Of a stretch of 64,000 bases of DNA, positions 37,560-45,912 are shown piece after piece. The notes beneath the pieces are model-generated. The model was not told where the DNA came from. It was given only the letters and a program-made list of their open reading frames with translations, and made no database searches. This DNA comes from Comamonas sp. BIGb0152 (GTDB taxonomy: Bacteria > Pseudomonadota > Gammaproteobacteria > Burkholderiales > Burkholderiaceae_C): contig NZ_JANUDY010000014.1 in assembly GCF_024809975.1 (NCBI RefSeq), forward strand, positions 1 to 64,000, in the 5' to 3' direction. The position numbers were made by a program, and so were the translations under genes. Within the stretch, counting starts at the first letter, position 1; each line of letters opens with the position of its first letter.

Positions 37560-38228
37560 GTGAGCAAGCAGCAAGGCCAGCAAGAGCCAACCCCCCAAGA
37601 CCCCGCCACATCGGCCGGCATGCGCCAGGCCCTGCTGGATGCGGGCAAGACCGAGTTTGCCAACTACGGCTATGACGGCGCCCGCCTGGAGCGCATTGCC
37701 GCCAAGGCCGGCTGCGCCAAGCGCATGCTGTACTACTATTTCGGCAACAAGAAGGATGTGTACCTGGCCGTTATCGAGCAAAGCTACACCGATATCCGGG
37801 CCTCCGAAGAAAGCCTGAACCTCGACGCTTTGGAGCCCTTGCAAGCCCTGCATGCGCTGGCCCAGAAAAGCTTTGACTACCACGCCAACAACCAGGCCTT
37901 CACCCGCCTGGTGCTGCAGGAGAACTTTCAGGGCGGCGAAATGCTGGGCCAGATCTCCAACACCGAGCCCCTGCGGCGCGCGGCCCTCACCCCCCTGGAG
38001 CGCATCCTGGAACGCGGCGTGGCCCAGGGCCTGTTCAAGCCCGACATCACCGCCACCGATGTGCACTACCTGATCTCCGCGCTCAGCGGCTTTCGCATCG
38101 ACCACGCCGCCACCTGGCGCAGCCTGCTGCAGGTCGATCTGCTCGGTGATGCGCTGCGAGAGCGCCATCTGCAGATGCTGCTGGACCAGGTGGATGCGCT
38201 GGTGTGTGTGCGGGCAGCGCAAGGCTGA
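37560..38228 (+). CDS. TetR/AcrR-family transcriptional regulator
   Basis: One-component repressor of 222 residues with an N-terminal TetR helix-turn-helix (FANYGYDGARLERIAAKAG, then KRMLYYYFGNKKDVYLAVI, about residues 36-76) and a helical ligand-binding domain. The start is a GTG at 37560 with GGAG 8 bases upstream; the open frame extends into the terminator and is not plausible. Its target is not obvious: the PQQ dehydrogenase upstream and the unknown membrane protein downstream are both on the same strand. Confidence 0.9.
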   Translation: MSKQQGQQEPTPQDPATSAGMRQALLDAGKTEFANYGYDGARLERIAAKAGCAKRMLYYYFGNKKDVYLAVIEQSYTDIRASEESLNLDALEPLQALHALAQKSFDYHANNQAFTRLVLQENFQGGEMLGQISNTEPLRRAALTPLERILERGVAQGLFKPDITATDVHYLISALSGFRIDHAATWRSLLQVDLLGDALRERHLQMLLDQVDALVCVRAAQG

Positions 38229-38324
38229 AACGCAGCGAAGGAACACGGCCCGGCGCGCAGTGTTTCGAGTTCACACTGGCTTCATCCTCATCCTCATCCG
38301 CATGCGCGCTTTGATAATCCGCGC

Positions 38325-38831
38325 ATGCGCCCCGACAACCGCCCTCTATCGCCATGGCAGCATTTGAAAGTCATGGCCACCTTCTCGTTCATGCTGGCCT
38401 ACGCCGCGGGTGTGTACTTCCATGCTGCCACCGCGTCACTTTCGGATGCCTACCAGCCAGGGCTGGATACCCTCAAACGCTATGTGCAGCCGGGCATTGC
38501 CCTGTGGGTGCTGCCGCTGATCGCATACGGATGGAAGTCTGCTCACCTCGCCAAAGTCGCACAGCACTGCGCGTTGGGTGGCTTGGTTTGCTGCGCCTTG
38601 CTGTATGTCTTCTGTTCAGTCCACCAATCCACAGCGGGCATGTCCTGGGTCGCCCCTGCGGATCGCACGCTCGCCAGCACCGTTCACCGGTCGCTTTTCA
38701 GCCCCTCCTTTTCCGGCCGCTCTTTGGGCTCTATCACGGGCAGCACCATATTCGCAGCCATGGCGTGGGGGCTGAGCATCCGGATCAACCGAATGTTCAA
38801 GCAGCGCCCATCCGGCACACCCAGCGACTAA
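38325..38831 (+). CDS. Hypothetical membrane protein
   Basis: A 168-residue protein with about four hydrophobic segments (near residues 16-34, 56-68, 81-99 and 136-152) and no family I recognise. The ATG at 38325 is used, but MATFSFML at 38373 is an alternative start. Base composition looks slightly less GC-rich than the neighbours. Moderate confidence that it is expressed. Confidence 0.55.
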   Translation: MRPDNRPLSPWQHLKVMATFSFMLAYAAGVYFHAATASLSDAYQPGLDTLKRYVQPGIALWVLPLIAYGWKSAHLAKVAQHCALGGLVCCALLYVFCSVHQSTAGMSWVAPADRTLASTVHRSLFSPSFSGRSLGSITGSTIFAAMAWGLSIRINRMFKQRPSGTPSD

Positions 38832-39071
38832 ACGCATGAGCGTCTTGTCCGCTCTCATTGTTGGCAGAACTGGCGCTCCTATCGCATCGTTTGCCAAACC
38901 CTCGCAAAGCACGTGCAGCCGCATCCATGCCGGCGCCCCCATCCACTGCCTTTGCACCGGCCTCCGCTTTGACCAGTGCAAAAAACATTAGCTGCTTGCC
39001 GTCGCTCCTAGCGATGTCCCGGGGGTAAAGTTGGCATGGAACCCAACCACTGGTGCCAACGCAAGCAGGCA
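38832..39071. other. Gene-free stretch between unknown gene and hydrolase
   Basis: About 240 bases where both flanking genes end. I see no terminator hairpin with a T-run, no repeat and no credible gene; a 91-codon open frame on the minus strand (38797-39072) has no family likeness. Confidence 0.5.
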
Positions 39072-40442
39072 CTACTGCGGACGTTGACGCGGCACGACGC
39101 GTGTGGACAGGGCTGGTGACGTGTAGCTCGCATCAAAGCTGCAGCCCTTGCCGTAGGTCGCTTCCAGGGCCAGGCAGGCACTGGCGATACCGGAAGGCGT
39201 GGGCTTTGTGCCGGTGTTCACCCACTGCAGCAGCGCGTCCATCAGCGCGGGATAGCTGGGATCGCTGATGAAGCTGTGGGTGCCATTGGTCGTGAAGGTC
39301 TGCACCAGACGACCCCCACTGCCGCCTTCTTGCATCACCTCGCGGAAACGAGAATCGAGCTCCACAAACGCAGTCGGGTCACTGATCCATTTGGTGGACA
39401 GCACCGGCACAGGAATCTTGCCTACCGGATCGGTGTCGGTGGCGAACTTCTGGTAGGCGGCGGGATGGGCCTTGTAGCGCAGCACGCCTGCGTTCAAGGC
39501 CGCATCGTCGGCAGATCCGGTGTAGATGGCTCCTTCATTGCCAAAAGGGCTGTCGCCGCCGGTGCGCTTGGCCGAGATATCCTGGAAATGCATGGTCGCC
39601 CAGTTCATGTGCGACTGGATGGCACTCTCAGGAATCTTGATCACATTGACGATGGTCTGGATTTTGGCCTTCTGCTCGGGTGTGCGCTCGGCAGCGGGCT
39701 TGTTGAGCGCCAGGCATTCGTTCACGCGCAGCGCCACATCCGCCTGCTTCATCGTGACATTGGCGGGCAGGCCGAGGTTGAGCGCGTAGGGCTGTTCGCT
39801 GGACCGTGGATGGTTGCCACACAGGTACTGGTAGACCACGCGCAGGTCGAGCCGGAAATCGTAGGAACGTGTGCCCCCGCCCAGCACGCCGCTGGTGAGC
39901 AAAACGCCATCGTAGGGACGCTCGCCCACGGTATCTGCCGTGAACATCTCCGCGCCCTTGGCTGCCACGCCAGCCCCCCATGACTGGCCATGCAAGATGG
40001 TCTTGCTGGGGATCGCCACATGCTTGCGGAAGATGCCGCGCAGACGTTCCGTGTCTTCGGCGGCGGCGCGCACTTCCACCCCGCCCTGGCGGTAGGAGGA
40101 GCCCGCCCATGCGTAGCCTGACTTCACCATGATGGACCAGCGGGTCAGGTCTTCCATGGAGCGGTCCAGATCGGGGGCGGCGAGATCGGGGCCTCCATGC
40201 GCATGCATCACCAAGATGCCATTCCACTTCGCGGGCACTGCCATCATGTAGAACGCGCCCTTGGAGTCGCGGCCGGACAGGCATTTCGCATCGCTGGGCA
40301 CATCGGCAGGGCAGGTGGCCAACACCGGCGCCGCCTCGTCGGACGTGGAAGGCCCTCGCAACACCAAGGATCCGTCGCCGCAGCCGCTGAGCGCCAGCAG
40401 CGCCAGCAGGGGCAGGCCGAGTTTGGGAAAGTGTGATCGCAT
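39072..40442 (-). CDS. Lipoprotein alpha/beta hydrolase
   Basis: Exported serine hydrolase of 456 residues. A lipoprotein signal ends LALSGC (Cys 21), so the enzyme is likely membrane-anchored. The nucleophile elbow is HGQSWGAG with Ser 154, preceded by an oxyanion-type MHAHGGPD at 79-86, and a catalytic His candidate lies in TTNGTHSFISD near residue 397. Substrate unknown, probably an ester. AGGAG stands upstream of the ATG. Divergent from a LysR gene whose downstream neighbour is a Bug binding protein, suggesting a small ester-uptake locus. Confidence 0.8.
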   Translation of the reverse strand: MRSHFPKLGLPLLALLALSGCGDGSLVLRGPSTSDEAAPVLATCPADVPSDAKCLSGRDSKGAFYMMAVPAKWNGILVMHAHGGPDLAAPDLDRSMEDLTRWSIMVKSGYAWAGSSYRQGGVEVRAAAEDTERLRGIFRKHVAIPSKTILHGQSWGAGVAAKGAEMFTADTVGERPYDGVLLTSGVLGGGTRSYDFRLDLRVVYQYLCGNHPRSSEQPYALNLGLPANVTMKQADVALRVNECLALNKPAAERTPEQKAKIQTIVNVIKIPESAIQSHMNWATMHFQDISAKRTGGDSPFGNEGAIYTGSADDAALNAGVLRYKAHPAAYQKFATDTDPVGKIPVPVLSTKWISDPTAFVELDSRFREVMQEGGSGGRLVQTFTTNGTHSFISDPSYPALMDALLQWVNTGTKPTPSGIASACLALEATYGKGCSFDASYTSPALSTRVVPRQRPQ

Positions 40443-40542
40443 GGGTTGTCTCCTATCAAGCGTTTTTATGGGTGAGGCTCTCCGCAAGGCTGGCGGACCA
40501 GCGGTAGGTTTGCGAGGGCTTCCCTATTCTTGGTCGGCTTGC

Positions 40543-40552
40543 GAAATATTTC
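40543..40552. promoter_or_regulatory. Palindrome in the divergent hydrolase/LysR region
   Basis: GAAATATTTC is a perfect 10-bp palindrome in an AT-rich patch 40 bases before the LysR ATG; a second ATTTC follows 7 bases later. A plausible LysR binding half-site pair. Confidence 0.4.
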
Positions 40553-40591
40553 AAAGATTTCTAAGATATCAACTGCATACTTTTTAAATAT

Positions 40592-41509
40592 ATGGAATTG
40601 CGTCATCTCCGGTATTTTCTTGCGGTGGCCGAATGCGGCCATATCACGCGTGCCGCAGAGCGCCTGGGCATCCAGCAGCCGCCGTTGTCGCAGCAGATTT
40701 TGGCGCTGGAGAATGAGCTGGGCAGTGCGCTGTTTCGTCGCCATCCCAAAGGCGTGGATCTCACCGATCTGGGCCATGAGTTGCGCGCCGAAGCCGAGCG
40801 GCTGCTGGGCGACTTTGGCGCCATGCAGCAGCGCATCGAGGCTTTTGCGCGTGGTGAGCGGGGCCATCTGCGCATAGGATTCACCAGCTCGGCCGCGGCC
40901 CATGCCTTCACCCCGGAAGTGCTGCGCACCTGCCGCAAATCGCACCCCGACATCCTGCTGAGCGTCAGCGAGAACAACGCCGCTGAGATCACCGAAGCCG
41001 TCGCTGCGCAACGTCTGCATTGCGGATTTTTGCGCGTGCCGGTGGCTCACCCCGATGGATTGGCGTTCGAGCCCCTGCTCCAGGAAGAAGCGCTGCTGGC
41101 CATTCCGGTGGACCATCGATTGGCGCACAACAGCACCCAGCCCGTCATGCTCGATGAGCTCGATGGCGAGAAACTGGTGCTGGTGCGCAGGCCTGGTGCG
41201 CCGGGCCTGTATGCCAATCTGCTGGCACTGTGTGCGCAACGCCATGTCCATGTGGAAGTGGCCGCCGAAGTCGAGCGCATGATGACCAATGTGAACCTGG
41301 TTGCGGCAGGCGTGGGCTTGTCCATTGTTCCGGCGTCGATCAAAGGATCGCATCGCCATGCCGTGGTGTATCGCTCGCTCGATCCGTCCCTCGATCTATG
41401 GGCGCCGTTGACTTTGGTGTACCGCGCGCATGACTGCGATGGCCCTCTAGGAACGGTGATCGCCTTGGCCAAGAAGCTGGCCAAGCGCCATGGTTCCAAA
41501 AGCAGGTAA
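40592..41509 (+). CDS. LysR-family transcriptional regulator, BenM/CatM-like
   Basis: LysR-type regulator of 305 residues. The start MELRHLRYFLAVAE and HTH stretch RAAERLGIQQPPLSQQI (residues 22-38) resemble the BenM/CatM branch that senses aromatic ring-cleavage products, though this is pattern similarity only. Divergent from the lipoprotein hydrolase (150-base gap) and followed after 4 bases by the Tat-type Bug gene, so it may control both. Confidence 0.9.
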   Translation: MELRHLRYFLAVAECGHITRAAERLGIQQPPLSQQILALENELGSALFRRHPKGVDLTDLGHELRAEAERLLGDFGAMQQRIEAFARGERGHLRIGFTSSAAAHAFTPEVLRTCRKSHPDILLSVSENNAAEITEAVAAQRLHCGFLRVPVAHPDGLAFEPLLQEEALLAIPVDHRLAHNSTQPVMLDELDGEKLVLVRRPGAPGLYANLLALCAQRHVHVEVAAEVERMMTNVNLVAAGVGLSIVPASIKGSHRHAVVYRSLDPSLDLWAPLTLVYRAHDCDGPLGTVIALAKKLAKRHGSKSR

Positions 41510-41513
41510 ACCT

Positions 41514-42506
41514 ATGTCCGAATGGCACAAGCTGATCCCGGCAAACGCCCAACGATGGTCGCGAAGGGACATGCTCCTGAGCGGCTTGATGGGCGCATCG
41601 CTTGTGATCCCGGAAGGACAGGCCGCCCCGAGAAGGCCAGGCGCTGGTCTCAAGATTCTGGTGGCCTATCCACCCGGCGGTGTGAGCGATCTGGTGGCGC
41701 GCGCCTTGGCCAAAGAGATGTTCAATCAGCGCAAGGTGCCGGTGATCGTCGAGAACCGGCCCGGAGCGAGTGGGACCTTGGCGCTGGAACTCTTGCAACG
41801 CAGTCCGCCCGATGGCCAAACACTGGTCTTAACCGCCGCCGCTGCAGTGGGCCTGGTGCGCCACGCAGCTGCGCGGCGTGACCCAACTTCAGCGGCCACC
41901 GCGCCATTGCCGGTGCAGCCCGTGGCGGGTGTCATGCGCACGCCGCTGCTCTTGGTGGGCACCTCCGCGCTCGAAGCAGCTACTTTCGCCGACATGATCG
42001 AAGAGGCGCGCAAGCACCCTGGCATGCTGCGCTGGGCGACGACAGGCGAAGGCACAACGGGGCACACCGTGCTGCAACGCGTGAGCCAACGCGCGGGCGT
42101 GCGCATCACCCATGTTCCGTACAAGGGGGGCGGGCAGCAATTGACGGATGCGCTCGGTGGCCACTTCGAGCTATTGTCGACCAACGTCGCACCGAGCCAG
42201 CTCAGCGCCTTGCGTGACGGGCGCTTCAAGGCCTTGGCGGTAGGTGCACCGCTGCGACTGCCCGTGCTCCCAGAGGTGCCGACCCTCGCTGAACTGGGTT
42301 ACCCATCCGCGAACCTGGATTCCTTGTTCGGGCTCTTCGCCCCTCCGGGCACGCCCTCCCAGGTGGTGGTGCGTCTGCACGCGTTGATCGAGCAAGCCCT
42401 TCGCTCGCCATCGATTCGCAATCCCCTACTCGATGCCAACAACCAGCCCTACGAGGGCTCCATGCAGGACTTTGCACTGCAGGTGCAGCACGAAACCGAT
42501 CGTTGA
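41514..42506 (+). CDS. Bug/TctC-family binding protein with Tat-type signal
   Basis: Periplasmic binding protein of the tricarboxylate/Bug family, 330 residues. The N-terminus carries RWSRRDMLLSGLMGASLVI, a twin-arginine signal, unlike the Sec signal of the Bug protein at 30962. Family motifs follow: ILVAYPPGGVSDLVARAL near residues 47-64 and VIVENRPGASGTLALELL near 76-93. The start 4 bases after the LysR stop suggests co-transcription. No TctAB genes. Ligand unknown, perhaps the product of the neighbouring hydrolase. Confidence 0.85.
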   Translation: MSEWHKLIPANAQRWSRRDMLLSGLMGASLVIPEGQAAPRRPGAGLKILVAYPPGGVSDLVARALAKEMFNQRKVPVIVENRPGASGTLALELLQRSPPDGQTLVLTAAAAVGLVRHAAARRDPTSAATAPLPVQPVAGVMRTPLLLVGTSALEAATFADMIEEARKHPGMLRWATTGEGTTGHTVLQRVSQRAGVRITHVPYKGGGQQLTDALGGHFELLSTNVAPSQLSALRDGRFKALAVGAPLRLPVLPEVPTLAELGYPSANLDSLFGLFAPPGTPSQVVVRLHALIEQALRSPSIRNPLLDANNQPYEGSMQDFALQVQHETDR

Positions 42507-42671
42507 TCCAAGCAGCTTTTCATTAAGGGTTGAGATCAGTGTGAAGGCGTTTGGGGGTAGCACATCCCTCGGCGCACCTCTAAAAAAGGCGTGCTTCTAC
42601 AACAAACTCCCGCCCTTTCCCATCTGCGTTTTCCCCAGGTCCGCACAAATTAGAACGAGTGTGCTTTTTTT

Positions 42672-42684
42672 GCTGAAATTCAGC
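42672..42684. repeat. Palindrome upstream of ompW
   Basis: GCTGAA and TTCAGC separated by one base, in an AT-rich part of the 277-base gap before the OmpW gene. Could be an operator. Confidence 0.35.
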
Positions 42685-42743
42685 GCTTACCCTGTCGACA
42701 TGGCCTGTCGGTCTTCCTATGCTCTGTCCTGAGACAAGCCAGA

Positions 42744-42760
42744 TTTGACGATCGTTCAAA
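42744..42760. promoter_or_regulatory. Operator-like dyad just before ompW
   Basis: TTTGA-CGATCG-T-TCAAA forms a near-palindrome ending 23 bases before the ompW ATG, close to the ribosome-binding site, a position suited to repression. No regulator can be assigned. Confidence 0.4.
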
Positions 42761-42783
42761 CAGCAACCCAAGGAGACAAAGCA

Positions 42784-43509
42784 ATGAAACAAGCCAAAAA
42801 ATGGATGTGGCTGGCGGCCACCGCCTTGCTCGCAAGCAGCGCCTACGCACAAAAGGCGGGCGACTGGGTGATAGGCGGCGGAGCGCTCAACTATTCGCCC
42901 CAGGACAAGAGCAAGCCGCTGACCTTCACGGAGCCCTTTGAGCGACAGATTCCTAACTCGGGTGCTGATCTCAAGAGCGCCACGACCTTGGGCTTGAACG
43001 TGCACTACTTCCTGACCGACAACTGGGCCGTGGAAGGCGTGCTGGGCATTCCGCCACGCCTCAAGCTCAACGGCGCCGGTTCCTTGGCCCCCATTGGTGA
43101 GCTGGGCAATGCGCGCCTGTATGCACCTTCGTTGCTGGGCAAGTATTTCTTTGGCAATGCTGATGACAAGTTCCGCGTCTCGCTGGGCCTGGGCGTGACC
43201 TATTCGCAGTTCCGCAATGTGCGGCTGAGCAGCGGTCTGCAAAACAGCCTGGGCCAATTCATCGGTGCGCCTCCCGGCGCCTCCAAAACCACCGCCAAGA
43301 TCGACAGCCAGTGGGCGCCGGTCTTCAACATTGGTGCCAACTACGCCATCGACAAGAACTGGGGCGTGACCTTCTCGGTGTCCTATGTGCCGATGAAGAC
43401 CGATGCCAAGCTGACCACCACGGTCAATGGCAAAAAGGTGGCGAGCTCGCAGACCCGCCTGACCTTGGACCCGATCATTCCTTTCGTCTACGTGACCTAC
43501 AAGTTCTGA
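42784..43509 (+). CDS. ompW: OmpW-family outer-membrane protein
   Basis: Eight-stranded beta-barrel protein of the outer membrane, implicated in passage of small hydrophobic compounds. The 241-residue product has a signal peptide ending SSAYAQ (about residue 21), alternating aromatic barrel strands such as TTLGLNVHYFLTDNWAVEG, and the family-typical C-terminal VYVTYKF with terminal Phe. AAGGAG precedes the ATG. Its position after catabolic genes fits uptake of hydrophobic substrates, by inference. Confidence 0.9.
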   Translation: MKQAKKWMWLAATALLASSAYAQKAGDWVIGGGALNYSPQDKSKPLTFTEPFERQIPNSGADLKSATTLGLNVHYFLTDNWAVEGVLGIPPRLKLNGAGSLAPIGELGNARLYAPSLLGKYFFGNADDKFRVSLGLGVTYSQFRNVRLSSGLQNSLGQFIGAPPGASKTTAKIDSQWAPVFNIGANYAIDKNWGVTFSVSYVPMKTDAKLTTTVNGKKVASSQTRLTLDPIIPFVYVTYKF

Positions 43510-43612
43510 ATCTTCAGTGAGGAGAAGCCGGCAGCGCATGCGCTGCTCTCAACAAGTGGCCTGCATTCCCTGAACGCCACAGTCTGCGGTGGCTCCAAGC
43601 CATCTTTTGCCA

Positions 43613-43638
43613 CCCTGCTGCAAAGCAGGGTTTTTTTT
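43613..43638 (+). terminator. Intrinsic terminator after ompW
   Basis: CCCTGCT-GCAA-AGCAGGG hairpin followed by eight Ts, about 105 bases past the ompW stop. Confidence 0.92.
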
Positions 43639-43725
43639 GCCCGCACGCGGCGCCCTTGGCATCTCCGCCTGCTCGGCCCACAATGGCGCAGGCAGACCCG
43701 CCTGAACCCAACTGTTGGAGACCCT

Positions 43726-44310
43726 ATGCCGGCCAAGAAAATCCTGATGATCTGTGGTGACTACTGCGAGGACTACGAAACCATGGTGCCCTTCCAGACC
43801 TTGCTGGCCGTGGGCCACCAGGTGCATGCGGTCTGCCCGGACAAAAAAGCTGGCGACCATATCAAGACGGCGATCCATGACTTTGAAGGCGCGCAGACCT
43901 ACAGCGAAAAGCCCGGCCACAACTTCACATTGAACGCGAGCTTTGCCGACATCAAAGCGGAGGACTATGACGCGCTGGTCATCCCCGGCGGGCGCGGCCC
44001 CGAGTACCTGCGCAACAACGAAGCGGTGCTGGCCGCCGTGCGCCACTTCTTCACGGCCAACAAACCCGTCGCAGCGGTATGCCACGGCGCGCAGCTGCTG
44101 GCGGGTGCCGGTGTGCTCCAAGGGCGGACCTGCTCGGCCTACCCGGCCTGCAAGGCCGAGGTGGTACTGGCCGGCGGCACCTATGCAGATATTGCCGTGG
44201 ACCAGGCCTACACCGATGGCAACCTGGTGAGCGCTCCCGCCTGGCCTGCCCACCCGCAGTGGCTGGCGCAGTTTCTGGCCTTGCTGGGCACCCGCATCCA
44301 ACACAGCTAA
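43726..44310 (+). CDS. DJ-1/PfpI family protein
   Basis: Class I glutamine-amidotransferase-like protein of 194 residues, DJ-1/PfpI family. The nucleophile elbow is AVCHGAQLL with Cys 119, and ALVIPGGRGPEYLR (about 85-98) supplies the conserved Gly-rich loop. Members act as deglycases, chaperones or proteases, so no precise role is given. The stretch KPGHNFTLNASFADIKAEDY fits the larger PfpI-like subgroup. Confidence 0.88.
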   Translation: MPAKKILMICGDYCEDYETMVPFQTLLAVGHQVHAVCPDKKAGDHIKTAIHDFEGAQTYSEKPGHNFTLNASFADIKAEDYDALVIPGGRGPEYLRNNEAVLAAVRHFFTANKPVAAVCHGAQLLAGAGVLQGRTCSAYPACKAEVVLAGGTYADIAVDQAYTDGNLVSAPAWPAHPQWLAQFLALLGTRIQHS

Positions 44311-44379
44311 ACCGTCCGCGCGGTGGCAAGTGCTGACCCGCCTGCAAGCCCTTGCCATCGCTGCTACCATCGCAGCCCC

Positions 44380-44832
44380 ATGACCGCAGACAGCCACAGC
44401 CACCACCTCGCCACCGGCAACCAGTTCGTTGCCGATGCACAAAAGATTGCCACCACGGATTTCGCCGCCGCCCGCGCCTTGTGGCAGCAGGCGGGCCAGG
44501 CGTTTTACCGCGCCCACCAGGCCGACCGTAACCAGCCCGAAGCCGCCTTGCGGCTGGCACAGGCCTGGATGGCTGAGGCCCATGCCTTGCACAAGGAAGG
44601 CTCGCCCAATGCCACGGTGATGTGGCAGAACGCAGCCGCACAAAGCGAGCTGGCCTTTGACCTGGACCCGCGCAATGCCCGCATTGCGATGGCTGCCGCC
44701 AGCTGCCACCACTATGCAGGTGATGCCGAAGCGGCCGAGGCCTGGATGCAGATCGGCCAGCACCTGGCATCGGAGGCCAACCAGGCCCAAGATCCAGACC
44801 GCCAACCCGGCGACGAGCCATCCGCCATATAG
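44380..44832 (+). CDS. Hypothetical TPR-like protein
   Basis: A 150-residue, Ala-rich helical protein with helix-turn-helix pairs that resemble tetratricopeptide repeats (AARALWQQAGQAFYRAHQAD near residues 26-45; AQSELAFDLDPRNARIAMAA near 88-107). No signal peptide. Start at MTADSHSHH; the frame extends 19 codons upstream without support. Role unknown. Confidence 0.65.
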   Translation: MTADSHSHHLATGNQFVADAQKIATTDFAAARALWQQAGQAFYRAHQADRNQPEAALRLAQAWMAEAHALHKEGSPNATVMWQNAAAQSELAFDLDPRNARIAMAAASCHHYAGDAEAAEAWMQIGQHLASEANQAQDPDRQPGDEPSAI

Positions 44833-44844
44833 CGAATCGCATCT

Positions 44845-44873
44845 TTGGTTATTCGATAATATTATTTTTTAAT
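44845..44873 (+). promoter_or_regulatory. Promoter of the MetQ-like gene
   Basis: TTGGTT at 44845-44850 and TTTAAT at 44868-44873, spacer 17, in an AT-rich island. The dyad at 44853-44881 overlaps it. Confidence 0.45.
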
Positions 44874-44881
44874 CTTATCGA
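44853..44881. promoter_or_regulatory. Operator-like dyad over the MetQ-like promoter
   Basis: TCGATAA (44853-44859) and TTATCGA (44875-44881) form a perfect 7-bp inverted repeat around an AT-rich centre, 22 bases between arm centres, spanning the -10 region. Suggests repression or activation by a dimeric regulator, perhaps linked to sulfur supply. Confidence 0.5.
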
Positions 44882-44925
44882 TCGCACGTAGCATGTGAGC
44901 CGTCTCTTGCCTACCGACTGCTCCC

Positions 44926-45720
44926 ATGCTCAAGCGCCATTTCACCCTCGCCGCCCTGCTGGCGGTTTCTGCGGCCTTTGCCGCCCCCGCCTTTGCGCAG
45001 GACAAGCCCCTGAAACTGGGCGTCACGGCCGGCCCGCATGCGCAAATCGCCGAAGCCGTCAAACAAGCGGCCGCCAAAGAGGGCCTCACAGTCCAGGTGA
45101 TCGAGTTCAGCGATTTCATCCAGCCCAATGCCGCACTGGTGGCCGGTGATCTGGATGCCAATGCCTACCAGCACCACCCTTATCTGGACCAGCAGGTCAA
45201 GGACCGGGGCTACAAGCTGGTCGCAGCCGCCAACACCGTGGTGCTGCCGATTGCGCTGTACTCCAAGAAAGTGAAATCGCTCGATGCCCTGCCCCCCGGC
45301 GCGCAGATCGGCCTGCCCAATGACCCCACCAATGGTGGCCGCGCCTTGCTGCTGCTGCAAGAGCATGGCCTCATCAAGCTGCGCGCATCGGCCGGCATCA
45401 AGGCCACGCCGCTGGATGTGGTGGACAACCCCAAGAAGCTGCGCCTGCGCGAGCTCGATGCCGCCCAGCTGGTGCATGCGCTCAATGACCTGGATGCCGC
45501 CGTCATCAACACCAGCTATGCGATTGCCGCCAAGCTCAACCCCAGCAAGGACGCCATTGCCCGCGAGTCGGCCAAGTCGCCGTACACCAACCTGATTGCG
45601 GTGCGCCAGGCCGACAAGGACAAGCCCTGGGTGGCACGCCTGGTCAAGGCCTACCATTCGGAGGAGGTGCGCCAGTTCATTGACAAGGAGTTCCAGGGCT
45701 CCATCGTCCCCGCCTTCTGA
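44926..45720 (+). CDS. MetQ/NlpA-family substrate-binding protein, orphan
   Basis: Periplasmic binding protein of the methionine-type ABC transporter family, 264 residues. The signal ends AAPAFAQ with no lipobox Cys, so it is probably soluble in the periplasm rather than a lipoprotein like E. coli MetQ. Family signatures are LGVTAGPHAQIAE near residues 31-43, SDFIQPNAALVAGDLDANAY near 64-83 and YQHHPYLDQQV. No metN (ATPase) or metI (permease) gene is near, so it must use a distant transporter. Confidence 0.88.
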   Translation: MLKRHFTLAALLAVSAAFAAPAFAQDKPLKLGVTAGPHAQIAEAVKQAAAKEGLTVQVIEFSDFIQPNAALVAGDLDANAYQHHPYLDQQVKDRGYKLVAAANTVVLPIALYSKKVKSLDALPPGAQIGLPNDPTNGGRALLLLQEHGLIKLRASAGIKATPLDVVDNPKKLRLRELDAAQLVHALNDLDAAVINTSYAIAAKLNPSKDAIARESAKSPYTNLIAVRQADKDKPWVARLVKAYHSEEVRQFIDKEFQGSIVPAF

Positions 45721-45721
45721 A

Positions 45722-45840
45722 AGGGGCTAACACGGCCCTTGATACATCGTTGCGATGCCTTGTCGTACGCTTGTACTGCCTGCGGCATCGCGCCTCGTCT
45801 CAACCGCAAACCTTCGGTTTGCTGGGCCGTCTTAGCCCCT
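45722..45840. repeat. Cloverleaf-like intergenic element with nested hairpins
   Basis: An outer stem pairs AGGGGCTAA-C-ACGGCCC (45722-45738) with GGGCCGT-C-TTAGCCCCT (45824-45840), 16 of 17 bases. It encloses one arm of GCGATGCC (45752-45759) with GGCATCGC (45784-45791), itself holding GTAC-GCTT-GTAC (45765-45776), and a second arm GCAAACC-TTC-GGTTTGC (45806-45822). It fills most of the 192-base gap. Looks like a dispersed REP/MITE-type element; it could also end transcription of the upstream gene. Confidence 0.75.
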
Positions 45841-45912
45841 CAAAACCCGTTCAACGCCAGTGGCGCGCAGACTGGCGCGCCTTTCTTCATCATCCTTTGA
45901 CAAAGCCAGCCC

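Noticed and set aside
35820..38246. An 808-codon minus-strand open frame opposite the PQQ dehydrogenase and TetR genes
   Set aside because: Crosses a terminator and two well-supported genes; low-complexity Gly/Ala/His-rich product.
38797..39072. A 91-codon minus-strand open frame just after the lipoprotein hydrolase
   Set aside because: It begins at the hydrolase stop and would be a tempting small coupled gene, but it overlaps the end of the plus-strand membrane protein gene, lacks a ribosome-binding site and has no recognisable features.
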